From: NVTR01 sp965237505
GTDB taxonomy: Bacteria > Pseudomonadota > Alphaproteobacteria > Rhodobacterales > Rhodobacteraceae
NCBI GenBank assembly: GCA_965237505.1
Contig: CBDEFR010000009.1
Span: 1,054,001 to 1,118,000 of the forward strand
Direction: 5' to 3'
Length of the DNA: 64,000 bases
The notes under the pieces are model-generated. The model made no database searches, was not told where the DNA came from, and saw nothing but the letters and a program-made list of their open reading frames with translations. Shown here in pieces: positions 10,428-19,513 of this stretch. How positions within the stretch are numbered: the stretch's first letter is position 1; the number at the start of each line of letters is the position of its first letter. The translations under genes and the position numbers were made by a program.

Positions 10428-12367
10428 TCATCGCGCCCAAGGACAATGAAGCCAGCGCGCGGATCATTTCGCGCCGGGCAATATTGCTGGGCAGCGGGCA
10501 GTTGGTCTTTGTCGGCGTGCTGGGTCTGCGGATGCGATTTATGCAAGTCGAGCAGGCCGATCGATTTCGGCTGCTGGCAGAGGAAAATCGCGTCAATATC
10601 CGCCTGATCGCGCCTGCCCGCGGGTTGATCTACGACCGGAATGGCGAAGTGATCGCGGAAAACGAACAGAACTACCGGATCGTCATCGTGCGCGAAGACG
10701 CCGGCGACATTGATGCCGCCATCGCGCGGCTGGCACGGCTTGTAGAGCTTGACCCTATTGATCTGGAACGCGCTGCAAAAGAGCTGAAACGCCTTAGCCC
10801 GTTCGTGCCGGTCGCGATTGCGGACCGTCTGGAATGGCAGGATCTGGCCGAGGTTGCCGTCAACGCGCCGGCGCTGCCCGGTGTCACGCCTGAAGTCGGG
10901 CTGTCGCGGCATTATCCGTTGGGTCCGGATTTTGCCCATTTGGTCGGGTATGTTGGCCCGGTCAGCGATTTTGATCTTGGCAAGCTGGATGATCCCGATC
11001 CGCTGTTGCAGATCCCGAATTTTCAGATCGGCAAGATCGGCGTTGAGACCAAACTGGAAAGCGCGCTTCGCGGCCGTGCCGGGACGTTGCGGATCGAGAT
11101 CAACGCGGCCGGCAGAATCATGCGCGAACTGGACCGGCAGGAAGGGATCGCAGGTGAAAACCTGCAACTGACCGTCGACGCGGGGTTGCAGAATTTTTTG
11201 CAGGCCAGGTTAGAAGGCGAAAGCGCGTCGGCGGTGGTCATGGACACGGTGACCGGGGATATTCTGGCGATCGGATCGACACCGTCGTTTGATCCTAACA
11301 AGTTTGTTCGCGGTATTTCAGTGGCCGATTACAGTGTCCTGACTGAGGATAACTATCGTCCGCTGGCCAACAAATCGGTTCAGGGATTATATCCGCCCGG
11401 ATCAACCTTTAAGATGGTGACCGCATTGGCAGCTCTGCAAGCCGGGGTCATCACGCCGGATGAACGCGTTTTTTGCAACGGCTTCAAAACTCTCGTAAAT
11501 CGCCGCTTTCACTGCTGGCGCCGCACCGGGCATGGCAGGGTAGCAATGCACGAGGGAATTTTTCAGTCCTGCGACGTGTTTTTTTACGAGGTCGCAGAAC
11601 GGGTTGGTATCGACAATATCACCGAAATGGCCCGCAAGCTTGGGCTTGGAACGCGCCATGATCTGCCGATGTCCGCGGTGGCCGAGGGCTTGACCCCGAC
11701 CAAGGCGTGGAAGCGAGAGCGGCGCGATGAGGGCTGGCTGGTTGGCGACACGCTGAATGCTGGCATAGGCCAAGGTTTTGTTCTTGCCTCGCCGTTGCAA
11801 CTTGCGGTGATGGCGGCCCGGATTGCATCGGGGCGGCAAATCCGGCCGAGATTGATCAAGACGATCAACGGGGTTGAAACCGAACTGACACCCGCCGCGC
11901 CATTGGATATAGAGGAAAGTCACCTGAATATCGTTCGCGCCGGCATGATCGCGGTGTCAAATTTTCAGCGTGGCACGGCGTTTCGTTCGCGGATAGCCGA
12001 AAAACAATATCAATTGGCCGGCAAGACCGGCACCAGCCAGGTTCGCAACATTACCGTCGCTGAACGCGCCGCCGACGTGACCCGAAACGAAGATTTGCCG
12101 TGGGATCGTCGCGATCACGCGTTGTTTGTGGCGTACGCACCGCATGCCAGCCCGCGCATTGCTTGTTCGGTGGTTGTAGAACATGGTGGCAGCGGCTCGC
12201 GCGCGGCGGCGCCGGTTGCGCGCGACATAGTGTTGCAAGCGCTATACGGCGGATTGCCACCGTTGACGGCGTATCCGTCCAGCCAGCGCGGCACGATCCA
12301 GCAAATGCGCGAAAACCTGAACCTGCGAGACACCAGCGGCGGCACCGAAAGACAGATACGAACATGA
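10424..12367 (+). CDS. mrdA: Penicillin-binding protein 2 (peptidoglycan transpeptidase)
   Basis: 647 residues. A membrane anchor near residues 20-42 is followed by the dimerisation (pedestal) domain beginning RLIAPARGLIYDRNGEVIAE and the transpeptidase domain. The active-site SxxK is in YPPGSTFKM with Ser about residue 327; SCD in FQSCDVFFYE is the second motif and KTG in AGKTGTSQ the third. It crosslinks lateral-wall peptidoglycan with RodA and is the target of mecillinam in relatives. ATGA overlaps join it to mreD and rodA. Confidence 0.95.
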   Translation: MIIAPKDNEASARIISRRAILLGSGQLVFVGVLGLRMRFMQVEQADRFRLLAEENRVNIRLIAPARGLIYDRNGEVIAENEQNYRIVIVREDAGDIDAAIARLARLVELDPIDLERAAKELKRLSPFVPVAIADRLEWQDLAEVAVNAPALPGVTPEVGLSRHYPLGPDFAHLVGYVGPVSDFDLGKLDDPDPLLQIPNFQIGKIGVETKLESALRGRAGTLRIEINAAGRIMRELDRQEGIAGENLQLTVDAGLQNFLQARLEGESASAVVMDTVTGDILAIGSTPSFDPNKFVRGISVADYSVLTEDNYRPLANKSVQGLYPPGSTFKMVTALAALQAGVITPDERVFCNGFKTLVNRRFHCWRRTGHGRVAMHEGIFQSCDVFFYEVAERVGIDNITEMARKLGLGTRHDLPMSAVAEGLTPTKAWKRERRDEGWLVGDTLNAGIGQGFVLASPLQLAVMAARIASGRQIRPRLIKTINGVETELTPAAPLDIEESHLNIVRAGMIAVSNFQRGTAFRSRIAEKQYQLAGKTGTSQVRNITVAERAADVTRNEDLPWDRRDHALFVAYAPHASPRIACSVVVEHGGSGSRAAAPVARDIVLQALYGGLPPLTAYPSSQRGTIQQMRENLNLRDTSGGTERQIRT

Positions 12368-13512
12368 GTTATCTTGAGTACCGGGTGCAGACGGTCCCAA
12401 GCGGATTGCGCAAGGTTCTGTTCCTGAACTGGCCGCTGATCCTGCTTTTGACCGCCGTCGCGTGCATTGGCTTTGTGATGCTTTATTCGGTTGCCGGTGG
12501 CTCGTTCAGTCCTTGGGCCGAGCCACAGATGAAACGCTTTGCCCTTGGAATGGTGCTGATGCTGGCGGTGGCAATGGTGCCGATCTGGTTTTGGCGAAAC
12601 ATGGCAGGGCTGGCCTTTGGGGCGTCGATATTCTTGCTTTTGCTGGTAGAATTTGTCGGTGTGAGCGGGATGGGCGCGCAGCGTTGGATCGACTTGGGTT
12701 TCATGCGTCTGCAGCCATCCGAGTTGTCAAAGTTGACACTGGTGATGATCCTGGCCGCATACTACGACTGGCTGCCGGTCGAAAAAACCTCGCGCCCGCA
12801 ATGGATGATTATCCCGTTGTTGCTGATTGTGGTTCCGACATTTCTGGTGCTGCGCCAGCCTGACCTGGGCACCGCCATTTTGATGACGGTCGGCGGTGGG
12901 CTGATGATGTTTCTGGCCGGCGTGCATGTGCTGTATTTCGCCGCCGTGATCGCGCTTGGGGGCGGGATGGTCTATGTGGTATTTGCCTCTCGTGACACGT
13001 CATGGCAATTGCTGGCCGACTATCAATATCGCCGGATCGATACGTTCATCGACCCCGCCAATGACCCGCTTGGCGCGGGCTACCACATTACCCAGTCAAA
13101 GATTGCGCTTGGCTCGGGTGGCTGGACCGGGCGCGGGTTCATGCAGGGCACCCAAAGCCGGTTGAATTTTCTGCCCGAAAAACATACCGATTTCATCTTT
13201 ACCACGCTGGCTGAAGAGTTTGGATTTGTCGGTGCGTTTTCGCTTTTGACACTTTACGCGTTGATTGTTTTCTTCTGCGTGATCTCGGCGCTCAAGAACA
13301 AAGACCGATTTGGCTCCTTGATTACGCTTGGCGTTGCGACCACGTTTTTTCTGTTCTTCGCGGTGAATATGTCGATGGTGATGGGGCTGGCGCCGGTGGT
13401 CGGTGTGCCGCTGCCGTTTGTGTCCTGGGGAGGATCGGCGATGCTGGTCTTGCTTGTGGCATTTGGGCTGGCGCAAAGTGCGCATGTGCATCGGCCACGC
13501 GGCAAACGATGA
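12364..13512 (+). CDS. rodA: Rod-shape SEDS glycosyltransferase RodA
   Basis: 382 residues with about ten membrane helices; SEDS family protein that polymerises lipid II into glycan strands together with penicillin-binding protein 2. Family blocks seen: GMGAQRWIDLGFMRLQPSEL, RQPDLGTAIL, and GWTGRGFMQGTQSRLNFLPE followed by TDFIFTTLAEEFGFVG. The ATG at 12364 overlaps the mrdA stop (ATGA); an in-frame extension back to 12100 would run through mrdA and is not used. Confidence 0.95.
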   Translation: MSYLEYRVQTVPSGLRKVLFLNWPLILLLTAVACIGFVMLYSVAGGSFSPWAEPQMKRFALGMVLMLAVAMVPIWFWRNMAGLAFGASIFLLLLVEFVGVSGMGAQRWIDLGFMRLQPSELSKLTLVMILAAYYDWLPVEKTSRPQWMIIPLLLIVVPTFLVLRQPDLGTAILMTVGGGLMMFLAGVHVLYFAAVIALGGGMVYVVFASRDTSWQLLADYQYRRIDTFIDPANDPLGAGYHITQSKIALGSGGWTGRGFMQGTQSRLNFLPEKHTDFIFTTLAEEFGFVGAFSLLTLYALIVFFCVISALKNKDRFGSLITLGVATTFFLFFAVNMSMVMGLAPVVGVPLPFVSWGGSAMLVLLVAFGLAQSAHVHRPRGKR

Positions 13513-14441
13513 CGATCAGGGTATTGTTTGCTGACGAACCGGCAATGTGGGAATTCTATCGCGCTTCGTTGCAGGCCGCATTTCTAGAGGCCGGGTTATC
13601 AGTCGAATTGGCGACTGAATTTGCTGCGGAAGATGTCGATTACATCGTTCTCGCCCCGGCCGGGCTGATTACTGATTTCTCTGGCTTTACCCGGCTCAGG
13701 GCGGTGCTCAGCCTTTGGGCGGGCGTCGAAAGCATTGTCGGCAACGCGACGCTGACAGCGCCGATTACCCGAATGGTCGAGGATGACATGACCGATAGCA
13801 TGGTCGAGTGGGTCACCGGCCATGTGTTGCGCCACCATTTGGGCATAGACGCCAATATCGCCGCCCAGGATGGCAGCTGGAACCAAACAGTCCCGCCACT
13901 TGCACAAGGCCGGAACGTCGGATTGCTGGGACTGGGGGCGCTTGGCAAAGCCTGTGCGCAGACGCTCGCGGCCTTGAATTTCCAGGTATCCGGCTGGAGC
14001 AGGTCGGCCAAGCAGATCGACAAGGTTGCCTGTTATTGGGGCAATGAAGGACTGAAGCAAGTACTGCAAATCTCTGAAATTCTGGTGCTTTTGTTGCCAA
14101 ACACGCGGTTCACCGATGATATTATGAACGCGGATCGTCTGGCCTTGATGCCAAAGGGTGCGATCATCATGAACCCCGGACGCGGATCGCTGATTGACGA
14201 CGACGCGCTGTTGCAAGCACTCGACAGCGGCCAGATCGCCCACGCGACGCTGGACGTCTTCAGAACCGAACCATTGCCACCGGCGCATCCGTTTTGGGCG
14301 CACCCTGGGGTAACTGTGACGCCGCATATCGCCGCCCAGACGCGGGCAGAAACATCTGCGCGTGTGATTGCCGAAAATATTCGCCGCAACGAAGCGGGCG
14401 AGCCGATGAAATTCCTTGTTGACCGGGCGGCGGGTTATTAA
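13509..14441 (+). CDS. D-2-hydroxyacid dehydrogenase (glyoxylate/hydroxypyruvate reductase A-like)
   Basis: 310 residues of the NAD(P)-dependent 2-hydroxyacid dehydrogenase family. The Rossmann motif is GLLGLGALGKACAQTL near residue 140; MNPGRGSLIDDDAL carries the substrate-binding Arg region, and the catalytic His is in VTPHIAAQTRAE. Length and the short N-terminal catalytic half resemble GhrA, which reduces glyoxylate and hydroxypyruvate. It overlaps the rodA stop by 4 bases (ATGA), so it is probably transcribed with the mre cluster although no link to cell shape is known. Confidence 0.85.
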   Translation: MTIRVLFADEPAMWEFYRASLQAAFLEAGLSVELATEFAAEDVDYIVLAPAGLITDFSGFTRLRAVLSLWAGVESIVGNATLTAPITRMVEDDMTDSMVEWVTGHVLRHHLGIDANIAAQDGSWNQTVPPLAQGRNVGLLGLGALGKACAQTLAALNFQVSGWSRSAKQIDKVACYWGNEGLKQVLQISEILVLLLPNTRFTDDIMNADRLALMPKGAIIMNPGRGSLIDDDALLQALDSGQIAHATLDVFRTEPLPPAHPFWAHPGVTVTPHIAAQTRAETSARVIAENIRRNEAGEPMKFLVDRAAGY

Positions 14442-14494
14442 CGTGCTCATCATTGCCACGAAGTATTAGCGCAGCCGCCGCGGTTTTTCCGGGT

Positions 14495-14514
14495 CTGTGC
14501 CGCGCGCGGCACAG
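14495..14514. repeat. Perfect 20-bp palindrome between convergent genes
   Basis: CTGTGCCGCGCGCGGCACAG reads identically on both strands. It lies in the 83-base gap between the ends of the dehydrogenase and the glycosylase genes. There is no T-tract on either side, so a classical terminator is doubtful; it could still stop or stabilise both transcripts. Confidence 0.55.
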
Positions 14515-14524
14515 CCAGGTCAGA

Positions 14525-15124
14525 TCAATCAACCAAAACCTCGCGCACCCGCGCCCGAAGTTCCGGCAACAAGTCTGACTCGAACCAAGGGTTGCGTTTC
14601 AGCCAGCCGGTGTTGCGCCAGGATGGGTGCGGCAGCGGATAGACACGCGGAGCATGGTCGCGCCATCGCGTGACGGTGTCTGTCACCGAGCCCGGGCGAG
14701 ACAGGTGCCATTTCTGCGCGTATCCGCCCACCAGGATGGTTAATGGGATATCACCGAGCAACTGGAACAGACGAGTGCGCCAGGTCTTGGCGCATATCGG
14801 CGGTGGCGGCAGGTCTGCGCCCTTCGCGTTATAGCCGGGGAAACAAAATGCCATCGGCACGATAGAAATGTGTTTTCGGTCATAAAACGCGTCCTTGGTA
14901 AGGCCCAGCCAGTCGCGCAGCCGGTCACCGGACGGGTCCGCGAATGGGCGCCCGGAGTCATGCACGCGGATTCCGGGCGCTTGCCCGGCAATCACAATCC
15001 GCGCGTCCTGGCCAAACCAGACAACCGGTCGCGGCGTGTGGCCAGTGGCGCTCGCGGCAAAACGAGCACGGCAAATCTGGCAGGCGGTGATCTCTGCCTT
15101 TAGCTGATCAAGTTTTTCTCTCAC
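14525..15124 (-). CDS. Uracil-DNA glycosylase superfamily protein
   Basis: About 199 residues with the family signature IVIAGQAPGIRVHDSGRPF followed by ADPSGDRLRDWLG, and a late HPSWRN segment that matches the conserved catalytic-loop region of the superfamily. A CxxC pair (ACQICRAR) near the N-terminus is present, but the four-cysteine iron-sulfur pattern of family 4 enzymes is not obvious, so the substrate is unclear. Start uncertain: the frame runs back to 15214 but that would overlap the arsR promoter and start; the GTG at 15124 just before REKLDQL is my choice. Divergent from arsR. Confidence 0.7.
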   Translation of the reverse strand: MREKLDQLKAEITACQICRARFAASATGHTPRPVVWFGQDARIVIAGQAPGIRVHDSGRPFADPSGDRLRDWLGLTKDAFYDRKHISIVPMAFCFPGYNAKGADLPPPPICAKTWRTRLFQLLGDIPLTILVGGYAQKWHLSRPGSVTDTVTRWRDHAPRVYPLPHPSWRNTGWLKRNPWFESDLLPELRARVREVLVD

Positions 15125-15167
15125 CGGTCCGGCGTAACTTTGTTTTGAAATGTGTGCAATTTGTGAA

Positions 15168-15201
15168 TTGACTAATTTCGATATTTCTAGCAATATCGAA
15201 A
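15168..15201 (+). promoter_or_regulatory. arsR promoter overlapped by a palindromic operator
   Basis: TTGACT (15168-15173), 17 bases, CAATAT (15191-15196) form a plausible promoter. A perfect inverted repeat, TTTCGATATT (15176-15185) and AATATCGAAA (15192-15201) with a 6-base spacer, covers the -10 region and ends one base before the arsR ATG. Such AT-rich imperfect or perfect palindromes are typical ArsR-family operators, so autorepression is likely. The predicted transcription start is at or next to the ATG (leaderless mRNA). Confidence 0.65.
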
Positions 15202-15202
15202 T

Positions 15203-15547
15203 ATGAAAAATCAATCCACCGAATCGCTTTCGATCCTGCAGGCTGCTGCGGCGTTTTCAGCGCTTGGGTCCGAGCAACGCCTATCGGTTCTGTGCGTGAT
15301 CGTTCGGGCCGGGCCGGACGGCCTGCGTATCGGCGAGTTGGGAGAGCGCAGCGGCGTGACCGGGTCAACGCTGACCCATCATATGAAAATCCTTTCGCAA
15401 GCCGGATTGGTGGAACAGACACGGCAAGGACGGTCGATCATTTGCGTTGGTGCGGCATATGACGAAATGCAGGCGCTGTCGGATTTTCTGCTGTCGGAAT
15501 GTTGCGCCGACAGTGCCAGCATCCATGAAGGCCACGATCATGGCTGA
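15203..15547 (+). CDS. ArsR/SmtB family transcriptional regulator
   Basis: 114-residue winged-helix repressor. The helix-turn-helix lies around LGERSGVTGSTLTHHMKILSQ, followed by the wing (VEQTRQGRSIICVG). No CxC arsenic motif on the recognition helix is seen; a CC pair near the C-terminus (LSECCADS) and a final HEGHDHG could bind metal. It overlaps the start of the permease by 8 bases, so the pair forms an operon. The effector may be a metal or metalloid, judging from the permease partner; this is inference. Confidence 0.85.
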   Translation: MKNQSTESLSILQAAAAFSALGSEQRLSVLCVIVRAGPDGLRIGELGERSGVTGSTLTHHMKILSQAGLVEQTRQGRSIICVGAAYDEMQALSDFLLSECCADSASIHEGHDHG

Positions 15548-16234
15548 TATCGGACATTCGCACGAAAGATCTGGCAGACCGGGTTTTCGCCCCGACATGG
15601 CGTGGGTTGCGATCGTTGCGTTGCCGCTGATTGTGGCGTTCTTTGATCTCGAACAGGGGCTGGCGACCATCAAGTTCGCAGGTCAGGCGCTTTCGAACAC
15701 CGGTATTTTTATCGCTTTCGCCGTACTGGCCGTGGCCTATATGAAGGCAACCGGCTCCGAATCGCTGCTGGCGCGCGCATTCGAGGGCCGCGAGGTTCGG
15801 ATGATCTTTATGGCCGCCGCCCTGGGCGGGCTTTCGCCGTTTTGTTCATGCGAAGTCATCCCGTTTATCGCCGCCCTGCTGGCCCTTGGTGCGCCGTTGT
15901 CGGCAGTGATGGCGTTTTGGCTTTCGTCGCCGCTGATGGACCCGGCGATGTTTCTGATCACCTCTGGCACGCTTGGCTTTGACTTTGCCATTGCCAAGAC
16001 GATCGGGGCGGTGGGCATGGGCATCATGGGCGGTTTCATTGTGCGCAGTTTTGCCCAAGGTCCGGTCTTCGCCGATCCGCTTAAGAACGCGCCGGTTCAG
16101 GACGCCAGCGGCTGCGGCGCCGCCCCGTTTTCAGGCAATCCTGAGTGGGTCTTCTGGACCGATGCGAACCGCCGCAAGACGTTTGCAACCACGGTCGTGG
16201 ACAACGCGCTGTTTCTGTGGAAATGTCTGCTTCT
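15540..16234 (+). pseudogene. Permease (DUF318/YraQ-ArsP type), 5' part, interrupted by IS
   Basis: The first 231 codons of a membrane permease of the UPF0718/ArsP-like type: GLSPFCSCEVIPFIAAL is the hallmark Cys-containing motif. Five or so helices are visible. The frame runs into insertion-sequence DNA after ...LWKCLL. Joining base 16234 to 17604 restores one open frame of 344 residues with the expected LLLAYMVEALMLRY junction, so the insertion is recent and clean. Relatives export arsenic or organoarsenicals or have unknown substrates. As it stands, function is presumably lost. Confidence 0.8.
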
Positions 16235-17603
16235 CTAATTGGGTGTTTAGGTCAAGCTCATTTTCCTTCTTTGTCTTGGGGTCTTGCCGCTCATCCGGGT
16301 CACGCTTCTCTTCGCAGTCTGGTTGATGCCGTGATGGCACCGCTGCATGCATGTGTCGGATTGGCCGTGGAGAGCCTTGCTTTGAGACGCGCTTCAAGTG
16401 GCGCAGCAGCCATTTTCGGCTTCATCCACAAACCTCGTCCGGTGAGGACGACCCCGTCAAGGTTAGGTGGGTTGGTTATTTGATCATGCTACGCCTCCCA
16501 CCTTTTCCTGACGGAACTCTGTACCATCGATCCACATGCGGTGCAGCAGCACGGCCAGTTTGCGCGCGACTGCAACGACCGCGCGCCGTCGGCCCTTGGT
16601 GCGCATCAGCCGCATGCCCCAAGATTTTATCTGTGAGCCTGCCATTGTTCGTATAAGGAGCGCGTTAGCGGCGGCATAGAGCGTCGCGCGAACATCTCGG
16701 TCACCGGCTTTTGATATTCGGCCAGGGTTGTCTGTCTCGCCTGACTGGTATCGTCGGGGCGTCAGTCCAAAGTGTGCGGCAACTGTGCGAGAGCGTTTGA
16801 AGCGAGAGGGGTCATCGACGGCAGCCTTGAAGGTCAGCGCTGCAATCGGTCCTACCCCCGGGACGGTCATCATCCGCATGCAGACCTCATCGTGGCTCGC
16901 CGCGCGCTTGACCCGTCGATCCAGTTCCAGAAAGTGCTGATACAGGGCGAGACGTGCATCCAGCAGTGGGAGCATCGCGTGAGCAAGGACATCATCGATT
17001 TTGATCATTGGCCGGACAACGCCATCAAAGCTGCCATGCTTCACGCATTTAGGCAGGCGGATACCAAAGATCTTCAGCAGTCCGCGCACCTCATTGGCCA
17101 GATCAATCGTCTTGTTCAGCAGTGCTTTGCGGGTGCTTAACAGCGCGCGTTGACCATGGGCCTCCCGGCTCTTCATGTGGACCGCGCTGAACCAGCCGGT
17201 GCGCAAAACCTGGGCAATCCCATATGCGTCGTTCTTGTCCGTTTTGTTACGCATGGCGGAAAGCGCCGCGTTCACCTGACGTGCTTCCATACACACGACG
17301 TCAAAGCCTTCACTGGTCAGGCCAAAAAACAGGTGCTGGCTCATTGTTCCGGCCTCAAAGCCAACCCGTTCAATCGGGCGTGAGAAAGCACGCAAACACT
17401 CAGCGATATCAACGACTTCACAAGGCAACTCGCGCTCAAGAAGCACCTTTCCCCTGTTATCGACAATACACAGCGCGCACGACCGCAGCGATACGTCCAA
17501 ACCGACAAAATATTCCATCATCTTCTCCCTTTTTCACAGCTATCCTGTGATCCTATCGGGAGCTCGACCTCAGAACAGAGGTAGCCCAATTACGCATGCT
17601 TTG
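16235..17603 (-). mobile_element. IS110-family element (IS1111-like) inside the permease
   Basis: 1369 bp, defined by restoring the permease frame across 16234/17604. TAATTGGG (16236-16243) and CCCAATTA (17585-17592) are inverted repeats set slightly inside the ends, with 11 extra bases on the transposase-5' side. Subterminal repeats like these are the hallmark of the IS1111 subgroup. No target duplication is needed. The 248 bases between the transposase stop and the left end (16236-16483) encode no protein and are where an IS1111-type bridge RNA would be expected. Confidence 0.8.
16484..17521 (-). CDS. IS110-family transposase (345 aa)
   Basis: DEDD-type recombinase: N-terminal RuvC-like domain with YFVGLDVSLRSC (first Asp), GFEAG (Glu) and NKTDKNDAYGIAQ (Asp pair), then the C-terminal domain with VPGVGPIAALTF and AHFGLTPRRYQSGE containing the proposed catalytic serine. 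Members move by RNA-guided recombination. The frame is intact. It is only distantly similar to the other IS110 transposases at 30.4 and 39.2 kb. Confidence 0.92.
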   Translation of the reverse strand: MMEYFVGLDVSLRSCALCIVDNRGKVLLERELPCEVVDIAECLRAFSRPIERVGFEAGTMSQHLFFGLTSEGFDVVCMEARQVNAALSAMRNKTDKNDAYGIAQVLRTGWFSAVHMKSREAHGQRALLSTRKALLNKTIDLANEVRGLLKIFGIRLPKCVKHGSFDGVVRPMIKIDDVLAHAMLPLLDARLALYQHFLELDRRVKRAASHDEVCMRMMTVPGVGPIAALTFKAAVDDPSRFKRSRTVAAHFGLTPRRYQSGETDNPGRISKAGDRDVRATLYAAANALLIRTMAGSQIKSWGMRLMRTKGRRRAVVAVARKLAVLLHRMWIDGTEFRQEKVGGVA

Positions 17604-17943
17604 AGCCTATATGGTCGAGGCGCTGATGTTGCGCTACATCCCGGCAGAGTTCGTTGCTAGCGCTTTGGGCGGTTCCGGACTGAAACCAATCCTTTTGGCG
17701 GCCGTTATTGGTGCGCCGGCCTATCTGAACGGCTACGCCGCGGTGCCGCTGGTTGATGCGCTGCTGGCGCAGGGCATGGCAAACAGTGCCGCGATGTCTT
17801 TTGTGATCGCTGGCGGGGTCAGTTGCATTCCGGCTGCCATTGCGGTTTGGGCGCTGGTCAAGCCGCGCGTCTTCTTTGCCTATCTGGGAATTGCCATGCT
17901 GGGCGCAGTGCTGGCCGGATTGGCCTGGGGCCTTTTTGCCTAA
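17604..17943 (+). pseudogene. Permease, 3' part
   Basis: Continuation of the permease interrupted at 16234. It begins in the middle of a helix (AYMVEALMLRYIPAEF) and ends with three more hydrophobic segments, including SFVIAGGVSCIPAAIAVWAL, to the TAA at 17943. An internal ATG at 17611 could start a 110-residue fragment, but there is no ribosome binding site and a functional product is unlikely. Confidence 0.8.
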
Positions 17944-18029
17944 TGCGTAAACAGCGTCCCGACTAGCGGTTGCCCCCTGAAAGAACATGACCTATCCCGT
18001 CCTGAACAGGATTGGCGGGAAGGCTTTTC

Positions 18030-19310
18030 ATGTATCGGGTTTGGAACTTTGTCACCACCTACTCGCTGCTATTGATTGCAGGTGCGTTGATCGCGCTGGT
18101 TTGGGCGAATGTCGATGCGCAAAGCTACCATGATTTCGTCGGTTTCATCGTCATCGACAATTCATTCATTGGCCACCTGCATGTAGATGAAGCCGGCCAC
18201 ACGAGCCGAATTCTTGACCTGGAATTTCTGATCAACAACCTGCTGATGGCGTTTTTCTTTGCGATTGCGGCCAAAGAAGTCTGGGAGGCAATGATTCTGA
18301 AAAACGGAGCACTGCGCGGGAGCAAGGCGGCCACGCCGCTTTTCGCCACCGCAGGCGGGATGTTCGGCCCGATTGCCGTCTATCTTGGCCTGGCGGCATT
18401 TTTGGGCTCGGATGTCTATGACGCGGTGGCGCGAGGCTGGGCGATTCCGACCGCAACTGATATTGCCTTTTCCTATCTGGTCGGGCGGATCGTATTTGGC
18501 GCCGGTCATCCGGCGGTTCGGTTCCTGTTGCTTTTGGCGATAGCCGACGATGCCGCCGGTCTGATAATAATCGCCGTATTCTACCCGTCAGGCGAACTGG
18601 CATTGCAGTGGTTGTTGTTGTCGGTCGGCGCGACCGTGGCAATCTTCTTTGTCTTCAACTGGCTGCCAATATATTTGGACCGCGGCGATCAGCTGCGCCC
18701 GCGTTCGACCTGGATGCGCGAAAAACTGACGTTTTGGCCGTATCTGGGTGCTGGCGTGCTAAGTTGGTACGGATTTCAGGAAAGCGGCCTGCACGCGGCG
18801 CTTGGGCTGTTGCCGGTGGTTCCGATAATCCCGCACGCAGACCGTGCATTTGGGATATTTTCAGAAGCGGAGATATATCTTACCGACCTGTTGAACCACA
18901 TTGAGCATCTGCTGAAATACCCGGTGGAAATTATCCTGTTTTTCTTTGGCCTGCTGAACGCCGGTGTCGAGTTCTCGTCGATCGGATCGCCAACCTGGCT
19001 GGTCCTGGCTGGACTTTTGGTCGGCAAGCCGGCCGGGATTTTGATTTTTGGCTGGATTGCGGCGCATCCGCTGCGCCTGGGTCTGCCGGCCGGTATGCGC
19101 ACGATCGATCTGTTCGTTGTCGGCTGCATCGCGGCCATCGGGTTTACAGTGTCGCTGTTTATCGCATCGGTTGCATTTGATGGCTCAACAATGCTGCGAG
19201 GCATCAATGTTCAGGACGCGGCGAAAATGGGTGCGCTGTTTAGTTTCGGTGCCGCAATGATCTCGCTGGTGGCGGGCAGGCTTTGCCGGGTGCAAAAACA
19301 AGCCGGCTGA
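18030..19310 (+). CDS. nhaA: Na+/H+ antiporter NhaA
   Basis: 426 residues, about twelve membrane helices. The signature PTATDIAFS and AIADDAAGLIIIA hold the transport aspartates (in Escherichia coli Asp133 and Asp163/164). NhaA expels Na+ (or Li+) in exchange for protons and supports pH and salt tolerance, in keeping with a marine lifestyle. The ATG at 18030 has GGAAGG 6 bases upstream and is preferred over a TTG at 18012. It stands alone between the permease and the capsule genes. Confidence 0.93.
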   Translation: MYRVWNFVTTYSLLLIAGALIALVWANVDAQSYHDFVGFIVIDNSFIGHLHVDEAGHTSRILDLEFLINNLLMAFFFAIAAKEVWEAMILKNGALRGSKAATPLFATAGGMFGPIAVYLGLAAFLGSDVYDAVARGWAIPTATDIAFSYLVGRIVFGAGHPAVRFLLLLAIADDAAGLIIIAVFYPSGELALQWLLLSVGATVAIFFVFNWLPIYLDRGDQLRPRSTWMREKLTFWPYLGAGVLSWYGFQESGLHAALGLLPVVPIIPHADRAFGIFSEAEIYLTDLLNHIEHLLKYPVEIILFFFGLLNAGVEFSSIGSPTWLVLAGLLVGKPAGILIFGWIAAHPLRLGLPAGMRTIDLFVVGCIAAIGFTVSLFIASVAFDGSTMLRGINVQDAAKMGALFSFGAAMISLVAGRLCRVQKQAG

Positions 19311-19513
19311 CGAGCCGCTTAAACACGTTGATAAGCAGCACCTTTGGGTCTTATCCGCCCGCGAATTGCCGGCTTAGCGCAAGTAGCGATTGAATAGCGT
19401 TGTGCTGACCCCGCATGTTCCCACATAATGGCACCGAAATGGCCAGCCATAGGCCATCGTTAACAAAGGCCTGATAGTGGCTTATGAGGCAATGTCTGGG
19501 CAAGGACGCTTGG

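Noticed and set aside
16235..16483. Short frames in the non-coding end of the IS110-type element
   Set aside because: They overlap the expected bridge RNA region, have no ribosome sites and no family resemblance.
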